Assembly: GCA_964016985.1 (NCBI GenBank)
Contig: OZ024828.1
Coordinates: 28,092,581-28,156,580, forward strand
Source: Anodontia alba
Lineage: Eukaryota; Mollusca; Bivalvia; Lucinida; Lucinidae
Direction of reading: 5' to 3'
DNA: 64,000 nucleotides
In this document: piece by piece, positions 10,490 to 19,789 of the stretch
Position numbering within the stretch: position 1 is the stretch's first letter
Layout of the letters: the number at the start of each line of letters is the position of its first letter
Program-made: the position numbers and the translations under genes
The notes under the pieces: generated by a model
Told to the model about the DNA's origin: nothing
The model's database searches: none
The model's input: only the letters and a program-made list of their open reading frames with translations

Positions 10490-11045
10490 AGTACTGCTTA
10501 TCCTGTAGATCAGGTCTATATAAGCTCTCCGGGGTGTACCAACCAGTATTTGAGAGCATCTCGATCAAGATCACCAGAAACAAAACTTATCCTAAGGGCC
10601 AGCATATCCTAAGACCTTTAGTTGTCCGACAGGGGAGTGCATGTTTTTTTGTCTGCATTCAAGGCCAGTCAGTGAAATAATTCTCCAAAATCGCAGTCAA
10701 ATTTCCTCACTTTCTGAGCTTTTCTGTTTTTTTTTTTTTGTTTATTTTGGTCTCACCCTTATTTGACCAAAAAGGCGCCTGTGCCAGCCATGCTGACCCT
10801 ACTTAACCCTTGACATGCTGAATAAATTAAGATCCGTCACCCACTTCAAATTTTCAGCCAATCAGATTCCTTGATCCATACTGTTTGTCACAGTGTAGAT
10901 CCAGATCAGTTGGATCTACATTGTTTGCAAAGGCAGGGCATATCCGGGTTCAGCAGGACAAGGGTTAAACAACTTCCATTAATAAATATGCAGCTCTATT
11001 TATTTGGATCTGGATATAAGCTAGTAGCTTCCAGAAATGTTTCTC
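10490..11045. repeat. Repeat T, copy split by a MITE-C insertion
   Basis: Matches 16195-16530 and part of 15449-15602. Shared blocks are CTGCTTATCCTGTAGA, TAGTTGTCCGACAG, TTTTGTCTGCATTCAAGG, CATGCTGRCYCTACTTAA and ACAACTTCCATT. The 16.4 kb copy lacks the insertion at 10807-10964. No coding capacity. Confidence 0.7.
10807..10964. mobile_element. MITE-C with demonstrated TTAA target duplication
   Basis: Flanked by TTAA at 10803-10806 and 10965-10968. The uninterrupted host repeat at about 16420 reads CTCTACTTAAACAACTTCC, so exactly one TTAA was present before insertion. The ends CCCTTG...CAAGGG together with a TTAA target are the hallmark of piggyBac-superfamily elements. This copy is shortened in its left half. 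Confidence 0.9.
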
Positions 11046-11530
11046 AAAAAAAGGCCAAAATAAAAAAGAGAGAAAAAAAAAAATTTAGATTCACAGGCAC
11101 CACCACATCTGTCCAAAAGGTCCTGCATATATGATTTTTTTCATCAGTAATTTTTTTCTGACCCACGAAAATACGTGACATTGGATTTTTCTCCCTTATC
11201 TGAGAATCATTTCTAACCAAATTGCAATCCAGACCACAAACATATGGCATTCTTACTTACTTGCAAAGCAAATTGGTAAATTACAATCTGTTTAATGTTG
11301 TTTCATACTTTAAACTTGCATTTTAGATACTTCCAGTAACAAACAAACCCAAATGTCCAAGAATGTATGCAACCAGAAAATAAAAAGCCGCTGGCACGCA
11401 TCTATTTTTTTTGTAAAAAAAAAAAAAAAAAGTCTGAGAATCTAATAACTTTTTTTTTTTGGCCTAAGGGGTGTAAGATGATTAAAAATATTGCACAGCA
11501 AGCATAATACCCCTCCACAGCAATTATTTG
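11046..11530. other. Low-complexity AT-rich stretch
   Basis: A and T runs at about 11070-11090, 11413-11432 and 11451-11460. No gene signal is visible. Confidence 0.5.
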
Positions 11531-11533
11531 TTA

Positions 11534-12895
11534 ATGTATTAGAGTTATCATCGCGAAAATGTCTGAAAAGAAAATGATGGAGGGACAGATAACAATCCTA
11601 AACCAGATCTTGATAATATCAATGCAGATAGCAAGTTTGGTTAATGACCGCGCAATGATCCGTTGGATCTGTAATGCCAAGACAAAGGATGAAGTCAGCT
11701 TAGACTCCCTTCTCTCAAAGCTTGGCATCCAGAACTTAGATGTGGTGCTCTGCACCAGTAGAATGAGGTGGTTTGGACATGTAGAGCGCAGCACAGGTTG
11801 GATTGCAAAGGTACGCAAGCTAAATGTAGTTGCACAGAAGAGACCCAGCAGGCAAAAGAAAGTGTGGGATGAAGTGTTGACGGACGACAGAAAGAAGCTG
11901 GGAATGGACTCTGCTGATCCCCAGAATCTTTCTGAGTGGAGAGGACGTCTCAGAGAAAGACTTGTCAAACAAGCCCAACCCTCGGTAGAGGAAAACCGGC
12001 TTTAAAATGGATATGATGATGATGATGATGATGATTTACTCGAGTTATCGTCCGGAAACAAAAATATGGACGTGTCTAGGGCAAATTAGACGAAATTTGC
12101 CCAATAGCAATTCCAAAACAGATCTCCTTAAGGTCAATGCATATAGCAAATTTGGTTAAAATCCTTTGTTATTTACTGACGTTATTGTCTGTAAACGAAA
12201 ATATGGACGTGTCTTGGGCAGATAACTCCGTAGAAATTTGACAAAATTTGCCCATTAGCAATTCCATACCAGATCTCCTTAATGTCAACATATATATAGC
12301 AAGTTTGGTTAAAATCCCTTGTTATTTACATGTACTCAAGTTCATATCGTCCAGAAACGAAAATATGGGCATGTCTCGGGCAGATAACTCTATAAAAATT
12401 TGACGAAATTTGCCCATTAGCAATCCCAAACCAGATCTCCTTAATGTCAATGGATATAGCAAGTCTGGTTAAAATCCCTTGTTATTTACTCTTTATCGTC
12501 TGGAAACAAAAAATATAGGCGTGTCTCGGACAGATAACTCTGTACAAATTTGACAAAATTGGCCCATTAGCAATCCCAAACCAGATCTCCTTAATGTCAA
12601 TGCATATAGCAAGTTTGGTTAAAATCCCTTGTTATTTACTCAAGTTATCATCGGGAAACGAAAAATATGGGTGTGTCTAGGGCAGATAACTCCGTAAAAA
12701 TTTGACAAAATTGGCCCACTAGCAATCCCAAACTCCATAATATCAATCCACATACCAAGTTTGGTGAAAATCCATTGATGCTTACTCAAGTTATCATCCG
12801 GAAACGAAAAATGGACGATGGACGGACAGACACACGGACGTCCAACTTGAAACCATACTACCCCACCACTGTTGTGCTCTGGGGTATAAAAAGGC
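11534..12895. repeat. Tandem ~145-bp module repeat, split by a LINE fragment
   Basis: Units beginning ACTCAAGTTATCATCCGGAA occur near 12037, 12176, 12333, 12489, 12638 and 12782, and a first unit lies at 11534-11640. Each carries GCATATAGCAAGTTTGGTTA. The last unit runs into ACGGACAGACACACGGACG and a GGGGTATAAAAAGGCAAGAG end. It has the same tandem-module architecture as the other long elements in the window. The LINE remnant at 11640-12036 sits between units 1 and 2. Confidence 0.75.
11640..12036 (+). pseudogene. 3' end of an RTE-like non-LTR retrotransposon
   Basis: The frame at 11559-12005 encodes, from about residue 30, the C-terminal region that follows reverse transcriptase in many RTE/CR1-like LINEs: SRMRWFGHVERSTGWIAKV, then a basic RPSRQKKVWDEVL segment and SEWRGRLRERL. 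The stop at 12003-12005 is followed by an ATG microsatellite tail (12013-12034), typical of target-primed LINE ends. The reverse-transcriptase core is absent, so this is a 5'-truncated dead copy. The first ~27 codons of the open frame are flanking repeat, not protein. Confidence 0.75.
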
Positions 12896-13039
12896 AAGAG
12901 ATGTTAGAATTAGAGTTAAGAACTGACCAGAATTTCAAAATTCATCAGTGGTATTAGTTTTAAAACCAAATGATCACCAACTAATAGTCAACTTGTAGAA
13001 AATATATTCATTCTTATTTTAAGCCCTCTACCATATACA

Positions 13040-13470
13040 TTTACTTATTCAGAGCTTCAGATAAAATGGGGCATCTACATATTTTTTCTTATTTTTCCAT
13101 GAAAACGTGTTGGTGGTACTGATAAGAAGCGACTCAATGAGGCAAATAACAAATGAAATTACATGTAGTTAAAACCCTTGCCTTGCTGAATAAATTAAGA
13201 TGCCACGCCTACTTCTAATTTCCCAATCAGATTACTTGATCCGGGTTTATGATAGAAATTCACATATTTAATGACAAACAGAGCAGATCCAGATCAGTTG
13301 GCTTCTTCAGAAGCCAAATGCTCTGGATCTACACTGTTTGCTAAGACAGAGCATGTTCTGTTCAGCAAGAGGAGGGTCAAACAAGCAAAACAAAACAACC
13401 TGCTTCATACAGAAATAAGAAACTATCAATACTTTTTGGTTGAAAAAATGCCTTAATACCTGAAGCTATG
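13040..13470. mobile_element. MITE-A split by MITE-C
   Basis: The left part (about 13048-13165) holds AGAGCTTCAGATAAAATGGG and a CCATGAAAACGTGTTGGTGG arm. The right part (about 13398-13470) holds AGAAATAAGAAACTATCAAT and CCTGAAGCTATG. MITE-C at 13175-13376 lies between them. Confidence 0.7.
13175..13376. mobile_element. MITE-C, copy 4, nested in MITE-A
   Basis: CCCTTGCCTTGCTGAA ... TTCAGCAAGAGGAGGG ends with TTAA/TCAA flanks. Inner hairpin GATCCAGATCAGTTGGCTTC. The flanks are slightly decayed. Confidence 0.75.
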
Positions 13471-13607
13471 CTTATTTTAGGCAATTTTATCAAATTTCTT
13501 CATTTTTATTCACTACAAATCTAAAATGACCCAATAGGCAGCTTAGTAATTCATTTTATTACTACTTAGAAGGAAAATGTCCTTTCCATGGCAAATTCCA
13601 AAACCAG

Positions 13608-13775
13608 GGGTCAGTTGTTCAAAACTAACGATGTCGTTAGTTAATGTATCATTAAAACTTTGATCATTTATTATTAAATATGGCAAATATGGTAATATTT
13701 TTGCTGAAAAAAATGTGAGTAGCTTTTGCATTTGCAAAAGCTACTCACATTTTTCAGCAAAACTACCTGTGAATT
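13608..13775. mobile_element. MITE-Y with perfect inner hairpin
   Basis: Positions 13700-13763 form a near-perfect hairpin with arms TGTGAGTAGCTTTTGCA and TTTGCAAAAGCTACTCACA. The outer part CAGTTGTTCAAAACTAACGA recurs inverted at about 15400-15432. A second copy near 40375 is split by a module element. Confidence 0.7.
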
Positions 13776-13779
13776 AGAT

Positions 13780-14700
13780 ATTGCAGAGTTCTCGGAAACG
13801 CCGAATCCGGCGTATTTTTACGCCTATTTTTGCTTTTGTACGCGTAAAATTTCCTTCCGAGGATTCTCATTTACGCGCTATTGCCACCGGACGTCCAAAC
13901 TGAACTTCAAAGACGTACCGCGGACTTCCGAAATTTCTTTTGTCCGTCGAAATCGATACCCGAGATGTCCAAATATTGTCAAAAAGCCCGCCCACTTTTA
14001 ACGAGTTGTATGATGTTTGCCCCGCCTGCTTATTGGAAATTCGCTACCTGTGTTGACTGAGCTTTAAGGACGTCCCACTTTCCGCTTGCGGGAGTTTTAT
14101 TGACATCGATGGCTGCGTGATCACTGTGTGTATTTGTCACGCGTGCTGAGTTGATTAATTGATGTTTGTATAATTAAACTTTCTTCTGCGACACCCGAAA
14201 ATATTCGGTGAAATTATATGAAGTCATTATTATTTTTAAATATTCACGTCTTAAAATCGTGTGTCGTCTGAAAACACCTCAACACTTCCGGGAGTTACCG
14301 AGTGAAATTAAATAAATAAATAACAATTATGCACAGAACGCAAATTTAAATCTATTCGAATTCAGAAGCTTATGTTTGTCATGACAACAAAAGCAATTTT
14401 TCAAATGAGAAGAAAACATATTTTTCGTCAAAATTTTCGGAAAACCCGTTTCTAAATTCGTAGCCTTGTTCCGGCTGCGCTGTTTACCAGCGCGGAAAAG
14501 ACGCAAAGTAAGTCTAAATATAGGCGAATTGCGGTGGTTTTGCTTGCTATTCTCCGCGAACGAACGTATTGCTGTTGGTAACTCATCGAGAGCTGCCTTT
14601 TATTTGTTTGTTGTTGCACGAGTCGGCGCCGTTTTCCCCCAATTTTTGTGAAGTAAGCAACTCGCTCGCTCGTGTTGATCAGCTTCAATCCGAGCAAATA
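13780..14700. promoter_or_regulatory. CpG-rich, repeat-poor island; candidate promoter or first exon
   Basis: CpG is visibly much denser here than elsewhere, for example TACGCGTAAAATTTCC and GACGTACCGCGGACTTCC. Promoter-type motifs include GCCCGCCCAC near 13989, an inverted CCAAT (TTATTGGAAA) near 14030 and GACGTCC near 14070. Possible splice donors are CAAAGTAAGT near 14505 and GAAGTAAGC near 14651. Frames across it are open but look like shadows. If real it could be the 5' end of the plus-strand gene whose exons appear at 42.8 and 50.7 kb; that link is inference only. Confidence 0.3.
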
Positions 14701-15448
14701 TTTCATTAAATACATTTCTGCAAAATAATTTCAGCATAGTTTGTTTTTAAGAAAACATGTTTTGGGTGTTTTCTCTCATGTATTTTCTTTTCTTTTTTTC
14801 TTTCTCTGGGCTTTGAAACGAACGCGAAGTTGGACCAATGTTGATGCTTTTTCTAAGGTCCGACATACAAGTACAGGCTTTCCAAAAAGATGCGATCGAA
14901 TTTTAATAAGCGATAAGGATATGTTTAAAACACAAATAAGAGAAGTGTATATCATGATGATTCTGTGTGACACTAAATTAAGAACCTCTGTTCTACTAAA
15001 GAAAGGGCAGACCGCCGCAGCAGGGAAAAAAAGTGGGACCTCCTAGATTTTCCTGTGGGATTTCCAAATTTGAGGGGTAGGAAGTCTGGGACTTCCTGAG
15101 TCTGGAAGTTAATGGAAGTCCTGTCACTATTTCCTAAGCCCCAAAAGCTTTTGGATCCTTACCAGACACTCAGTGGTCAAGGTTAACTATGTTGAAAAAT
15201 GAAGTTGTCCAGACAATGTCCTTAAATAATAAGTTTTCATATTTAGCCGAAAACTCCAAGTTTTCTAGGTCAAACTCCTATTTTTCAATTTTAACTCCAA
15301 CTTTTCACAGAGATGGATTCTTAAACTCCTGTTTTCAAAATCCTAGTGAGAACTCTGATATTGTACTTACTAGAACAGTTAACATTTTGTCCACTAACAA
15401 GCTCATTAAGCTAACGATGCTTTGAACAACTGGGCCCAGATTATCGTA
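14701..15448. other. No clear gene; MITE-Y arm near the end
   Basis: Several frames of 60-100 codons are open in overlapping registers, with no recognisable domain and no consistent splice signals. Positions 15395-15432 match an arm of MITE-Y (ACGATGCTTTGAACAACTGG). Confidence 0.35.
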
Positions 15449-15602
15449 ATACTGCTTATCCTGTAGAGCAGGTATACCGGTAAGGTCTACGGGGGATAGG
15501 CTTATCAAATGAGAGCACCACAGGACCACCAGAAAACATGGCTCATCCTTTAGTTCTAAGTTGTCCGACAGCGGAGCATGTTCTTTTGTTTGCATTTTGA
15601 TT
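15449..15602. repeat. Repeat T fragment
   Basis: CTGCTTATCCTGTAGAGCAG through TAAGTTGTCCGACAGCGGAG and TTTTGTTTGCATT, in the same order as 10490-10660. Confidence 0.65.
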
Positions 15603-16194
15603 ATGTATGTGGCCAGGTAAGACTAAAGCTACTTTTTCTGCAAAAAAATTGCAAATTAATGGGCTATTGATATAATACTGCTTTAGAAATGGGGGACTAT
15701 TTATATAATAGTGTGATAAAATCGATACCGTGTCATATAATCCCAGGCATGAAAAGTACACCTATTCCAGCAGCACATCCCTGAACTGTTCTATAAAGGA
15801 AGTGATAACCCTCCCCTCCCCCCATCCCCCCTCCCCCCGAATAATGCCCATGGATAGAGCACAGCTGAGTTTGGGTTGTACCAATAAAAGCGCGAGCGTG
15901 CGCATCCTGTGTTCACGAAAGAATTGCAAAATGCATGGAATTGGAGTGTCCCATTGGATGTATGGAGGACAGATAATATAGCAAAATAAGAATGTTAACT
16001 TGACTTACTTTTGTTTTCGAAAATGTCAGCAATACAAGATGGAAACAAGAAGTAAAACACATGTGTTTGAATGGTATAACCTGCAGAGGAACTGATCAGG
16101 TAAAAAATGTCAAAGAACTAAAATGTTCAAAGATCATTTTCTGTCTTTGTAATATAATTTATTATGTAATTGAATGATTTGGCCATTATTGTGC
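15603..16194. other. No gene seen; C-rich tract
   Basis: A low-complexity CCCTCCCC tract runs from about 15811 to 15838. An AACTTGACTTAC donor-like site occurs in antisense near 15999, but the exon it would imply has no support. Confidence 0.35.
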
Positions 16195-16530
16195 GCTAGC
16201 ATTCATAGTTAACAGGGGCGCAACTCTCGCAACCACCAGAAACGTGGCTCATCCTTTCTAAGTTGTCCGACAGCGGAGGGCATATTCTTTTGTCTGCATT
16301 CAAGGACAGTCAATGAAATAATTCTCTAAATCATAGTCAAGTTTCATCACTTTCTGAGTTTTTCTTTCATTTTCGGTCTCACTCTATTTGATCAAAAATG
16401 CTCCTGTGCACCATGCTGGCTCTACTTAAACAACTTCCATTGATAAATGTGCACAAAAGGTGTAGATGTATCACTACTTATCTGGAGCTAAGCTAGAAGC
16501 TACAAGTTATGTTTCTCATGTAAGGGATAT
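16195..16530. repeat. Repeat T, uninterrupted copy
   Basis: Holds AAGTTGTCCGACAGCGGAGG, GTCTGCATTCAAGGACAG, the empty MITE-C target CTCTACTTAAACAACTTCC and the distal GAGCTAAGCTAGAAGCTACA block. Confidence 0.75.
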
Positions 16531-16734
16531 GAGATGATGCAGTGTTTCAGTTACCTAAGTGGCCGGAGACATTTTTCCGTATGTTTGCACAAATATCTCA
16601 TAATTTTCAGAGGTGCGAGGCACAGGACTCATCAAAATTACAAAGTTTCATGTCAGGACTCGCTGAATTAAAATTCAGTCCCCCAGACTCGTAATCACAA
16701 AATTATAAAATAATCACCGGTTGACTATTCAAAC

Positions 16735-17640
16735 AAGAGGGCCATGATGGCCCTGTACCGCTCACCTGAGTATCATAGAGCCTAGAGAACTTGACCTAGA
16801 AATGATCAAGGCAAACAATCTGTGCAAGATTCATGATGATTTAATTAACAAGTAAGACAATATAGCATGCCTAATGGGTCATGAAATATAGGTCACGGTT
16901 TAATACGGATGACTGCACTCAAGAGGTCATGCTAAGATGTATGAATATGCCAAGTTTCACAAGCTGTTGGACCAATAGTTACTAAGAAATTGACCTAAAT
17001 GCAAAACCTTAACAAAGTCAGTGGACCTGAAATATAGGCCAATGTCAAATATGGATGACTGCATTCAAGAGGCCATGCTAAGATGTATGCATGTGCCAAG
17101 TATCACTGCTGTAAGACCAATAGTTACTGAGAAACTGACCTAAAGGGAAATGCTTAACCCATTCAAGCCAAATATAATCTTCCACCTTCTGTCTTCAGAC
17201 TGATCCATTTCCAGTGCAAGGGGTGTCTGGTTAGTTTTTTTTTTAAAATAGCCATGTTTTATAGAAATTCCTGTATTTAATGCAAACAGCATAGACCATG
17301 ATCAGATGCCACATTCTGCATTCTACACTATTTGACAATGTCCTTTATGGGATGCTAGGCTTAAATGGGTTAAGAAAGTCATTGAACCATGAAAGATAGG
17401 TCACCTGTGAACAAGTTTTGAACTTCAAGACAAACATTTTGAGCTAGATTCTTGACAATCACTTCAAAAATGTCACTTCTTAAGTGTTAACAAGGTTTTG
17501 CTTTGAGTTGACCTAGTGACCTAGTTTTTAATCCCAAGTGAACCAGTTTCAAACTTGACCTAGAAATGATCAAGACAAACATTTTGAGCAAGATTCATGA
17601 TGACAACTTCAAAACTATGACCTCTAGGGCCTGTCAACTA
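16735..17640 (-). mobile_element. Module element in reverse orientation, with nested MITE-M
   Basis: The left end AACAAGAGGGCCATGATGGC is the complement of the hairpin plus CTCTTGTT terminus of the element ending at 42505. The interior repeats GACCTAGAAATGATCAAG and CAAGTTTCAC-type modules. A palindromic MITE-M insertion lies at about 17157-17372. Non-coding. The far end is not clear. Confidence 0.65.
17157..17372. mobile_element. MITE-M with TTAACCCATT / AATGGGTTAA ends
   Basis: Ends TTAACCCATTCAAGCC and GGCTTAAATGGGTTAA are inverted. The middle holds GCAAACAGCATAGACC and the CAGATGCCACATTC core. A related copy is at about 36165-36390. A TTAA target is possible, since both ends carry it. 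Confidence 0.6.
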
Positions 17641-17699
17641 CCCTGACGGGCCGATAATGGCCCGCTGTAGTTTTATAAAGAATGCTAGCCGGGATGATT

Positions 17700-18545
17700 C
17701 AGTTAGCAGAAGTCCGAATCAGACTGCGTGGATGTGCAGGCTGAGCAGGGCCTTTGCCGCCTGTATGCCCCAAACACATGGCAAGGCTCACACTCGGGGG
17801 TGTAACTTAGGTGTAATTGTGGTACGGGTGTGCAAGCCAGTATTTCAGAACCTACCCCATTCATATACCTGGCCTTTGGAAAAATGGACCCATTCATGTA
17901 CTTGATCATCCAAAATTTTGAGCTATTCATATACTGCCCTTTGATTTTTTGTACCCATTTATTGCTGGTTGTTAGACAAATATCACAGTGAGTTCATTGA
18001 ATACCAAGAGAACAAGCAGCCTCGAAAAATCTCTGAGGGAAAAATTTGTGTATATACTCGAGGCATATACCAGGATATCAGAAAAATGGGGCCTTTCTGT
18101 CTATCTATCTACTGATACTGCATCACCCCCTCGCGAGGATTTTGTGCAGGTGTCAGGTGTGCTTCAGACCGTGTGTCAGTGCAGTGAAAGTTAAAAATAA
18201 GACAAAGAGGTGAAATATAGTGAGGATGAAATAAAGATGATAGGTTAAAATGTTAAAAGTCTGATCAAGACAAAGTGCAAAGATAAATGGTTAAAAACAA
18301 TGCTTCCTGTCTAAGGCATGGAGTAGGTCAGATTGCTGACTGCCAGTCTGTAGCCTTTCACATAGGAATCCAGAAAAATCGGGTCATTCATATACTTTCT
18401 GTTGAAAAAAGGGGGCCATTCATATACCTGGCAACGCTGAAAAAGGGGGCTATTTAGCATGGGGCTATTTGGCACGCATATCCGTACTATGTCATATATA
18501 GGCAGTTACCCACCCCCCCCCCCCCCACACACACACACACACACG
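17700..18545. repeat. G-rich interspersed repeat, orientation 2, ending in a C run and CA repeat
   Basis: Inverted relative to 5985-6690: CCATTCATGTACTTGATCAT here matches the complement near 6541, and CATATACCTGGCAACGCTGA matches the complement near 6285. A C run with CACACA follows at about 18510-18543. The short frames here are repeat-derived. Confidence 0.7.
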
Positions 18546-18548
18546 AGG

Positions 18549-18740
18549 GCCCACACCAAAATAACACTAGAAAATTTCTCTATGTTTTCTCTGTGTTTTC
18601 TTGACAATGATGCAATGTTGCCAGGCTGATCAGGGCCTTCGCCGCCTGTATACCCCTAACACATGGCAAAGCCCACACCAAAATAACACCAGTAAATGTA
18701 TGTATGTTTTCTCTGTGTTTTCTAGACTGACGATGATGCA
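18549..18740. repeat. ~124-bp tandem duplication
   Basis: CCACACCAAAATAACACYAG, TTTTCTCTGTGTTTTCT and ATGATGCAATGTTGC occur at 18549-18616 and again at about 18673-18740. The spacer AGGGCCTTCGCCGCCTGTAT is shared with about 17748. Confidence 0.8.
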
Positions 18741-19050
18741 ATGTTGCATAATTATGGTCCCCACATCTTCTTCTAAACATTGTGTTTAATACAATCATAC
18801 ATTTCAGAAGTGAGCAAAATTATGATGGGTATTTAACTCTCAAACGAAGGGCAAAATAAAAACCCCATTTGGCACTGTAAGCTGCAACTGGCTGGAGTCG
18901 CTACCCCAAATAAAACAGGCATGCGATCATAAACATATGTTTACACAAACACGTGATCAACAATGTGCGAAAGCAAACAATGAAAACATCACTGAATTGT
19001 GTTATCAAAATAATCCTTAATGACCCATTTATTAGCCTGACACAATTTAC

Positions 19051-19095
19051 CTGTGACACAGAGAATCTTCGAACGAACTGCTTGACAGATAACAT
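19051..19095 (-). CDS. Possible first coding exon of a mitochondrial-precursor gene
   Basis: On the minus strand the ATG at 19095-19093 has A at -3 and opens MLSVKQFVRRFSVSQ. It then meets a splice donor CACAG|GTAAATTG at 19051/19050, ending in phase 0. The peptide is basic, has hydrophobic positions spaced like an amphipathic helix and has no acidic residue: what is expected of a mitochondrial targeting presequence. The 5' side (19096-19190) is moderately CpG-rich. The second exon would lie at lower coordinates and I could not find it. The function beyond the presequence is unknown, and chance cannot be excluded. Confidence 0.3.
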
Positions 19096-19405
19096 TTTAA
19101 TCAGTCCGTTATCTTCCACGTAACGGAGACCTGGCGAGGGCACAATTTACCTTAACACCGGTTTCTAGTAAAGCGAAAGTTAGATCTAGATCAAGGTCCA
19201 GGTACACCAATTTTAACTGAGACCCTGTCTGGTTGGTACTAGCTGGATGAAATCGATCTGGAATTTTTGTATACATACATTTTGTTGCTAAAATCTTAGG
19301 CTAATGCATACTTTCCTGCTTCAATATGACAAGCACATTTGTTCAAAGGATATTTCATTTTCATTACAAAGTAAAACTTGATCATCACTGGAACCATGAA
19401 GTACC

Positions 19406-19712
19406 GCCGGCTTCGGTGGCTCAGCTGGATGCGCCGTCCCACTGGAGATCAGGAGGTCGCGGGTTCACCCCCCGCCGAGGTCGGCAACATTCTTTCGCGG
19501 AGATTGAGTATGAAATACTTTCTACGGTCATTCTCTCGCTTCCACTGATTCAAAAAGGGCAGTTGTCAGTTTCTGGCAAAGGAATGTGCACAATACTGGT
19601 TAACCACTTAGAGGACTATGCCCAGTAAACGTACGTGTGGTTAGGTAAACTGACTGCGCTCGACATGATCCCATTGGGTTGACTGGGCCGTAAAACCTGG
19701 TGAAAATAAAGC
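19406..19712 (+). mobile_element. tRNA-derived SINE-F
   Basis: The head resembles a tRNA with box A (GGTGGCTCAGCTGGATGCG) and box B (GCGGGTTCACCCCC). The body contains CAGTTGTCAGTTTCTGGC, GTGCACAATACTGGTTAACC and GCTCGACATGATCCCATTGG. It is a pol III retroposon, not a tRNA gene: the acceptor stem is not maintained. Other copies: 34746-34900, 37975-38475 (nested pair), 39560-39672, 43837-46385 (split, minus) and 55389-55684. Confidence 0.85.
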
Positions 19713-19789
19713 GGTATCAATCACTAGTGAATTGATATCGTATCATGTCACTAGTGACTGACGATTTATATTTTCACTGCTTGCTTTGG

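Noticed and set aside
15999..16085. Second exon for the 19.05-kb minus-strand gene
   Set aside because: A donor and an acceptor-like CTGCAG exist in antisense and 24 codons are open, but the pyrimidine tract is weak and the peptide has no support.
19406..19480. tRNA gene
   Set aside because: Box A and box B are present but the cloverleaf stems are not maintained and the sequence is the head of a dispersed SINE.
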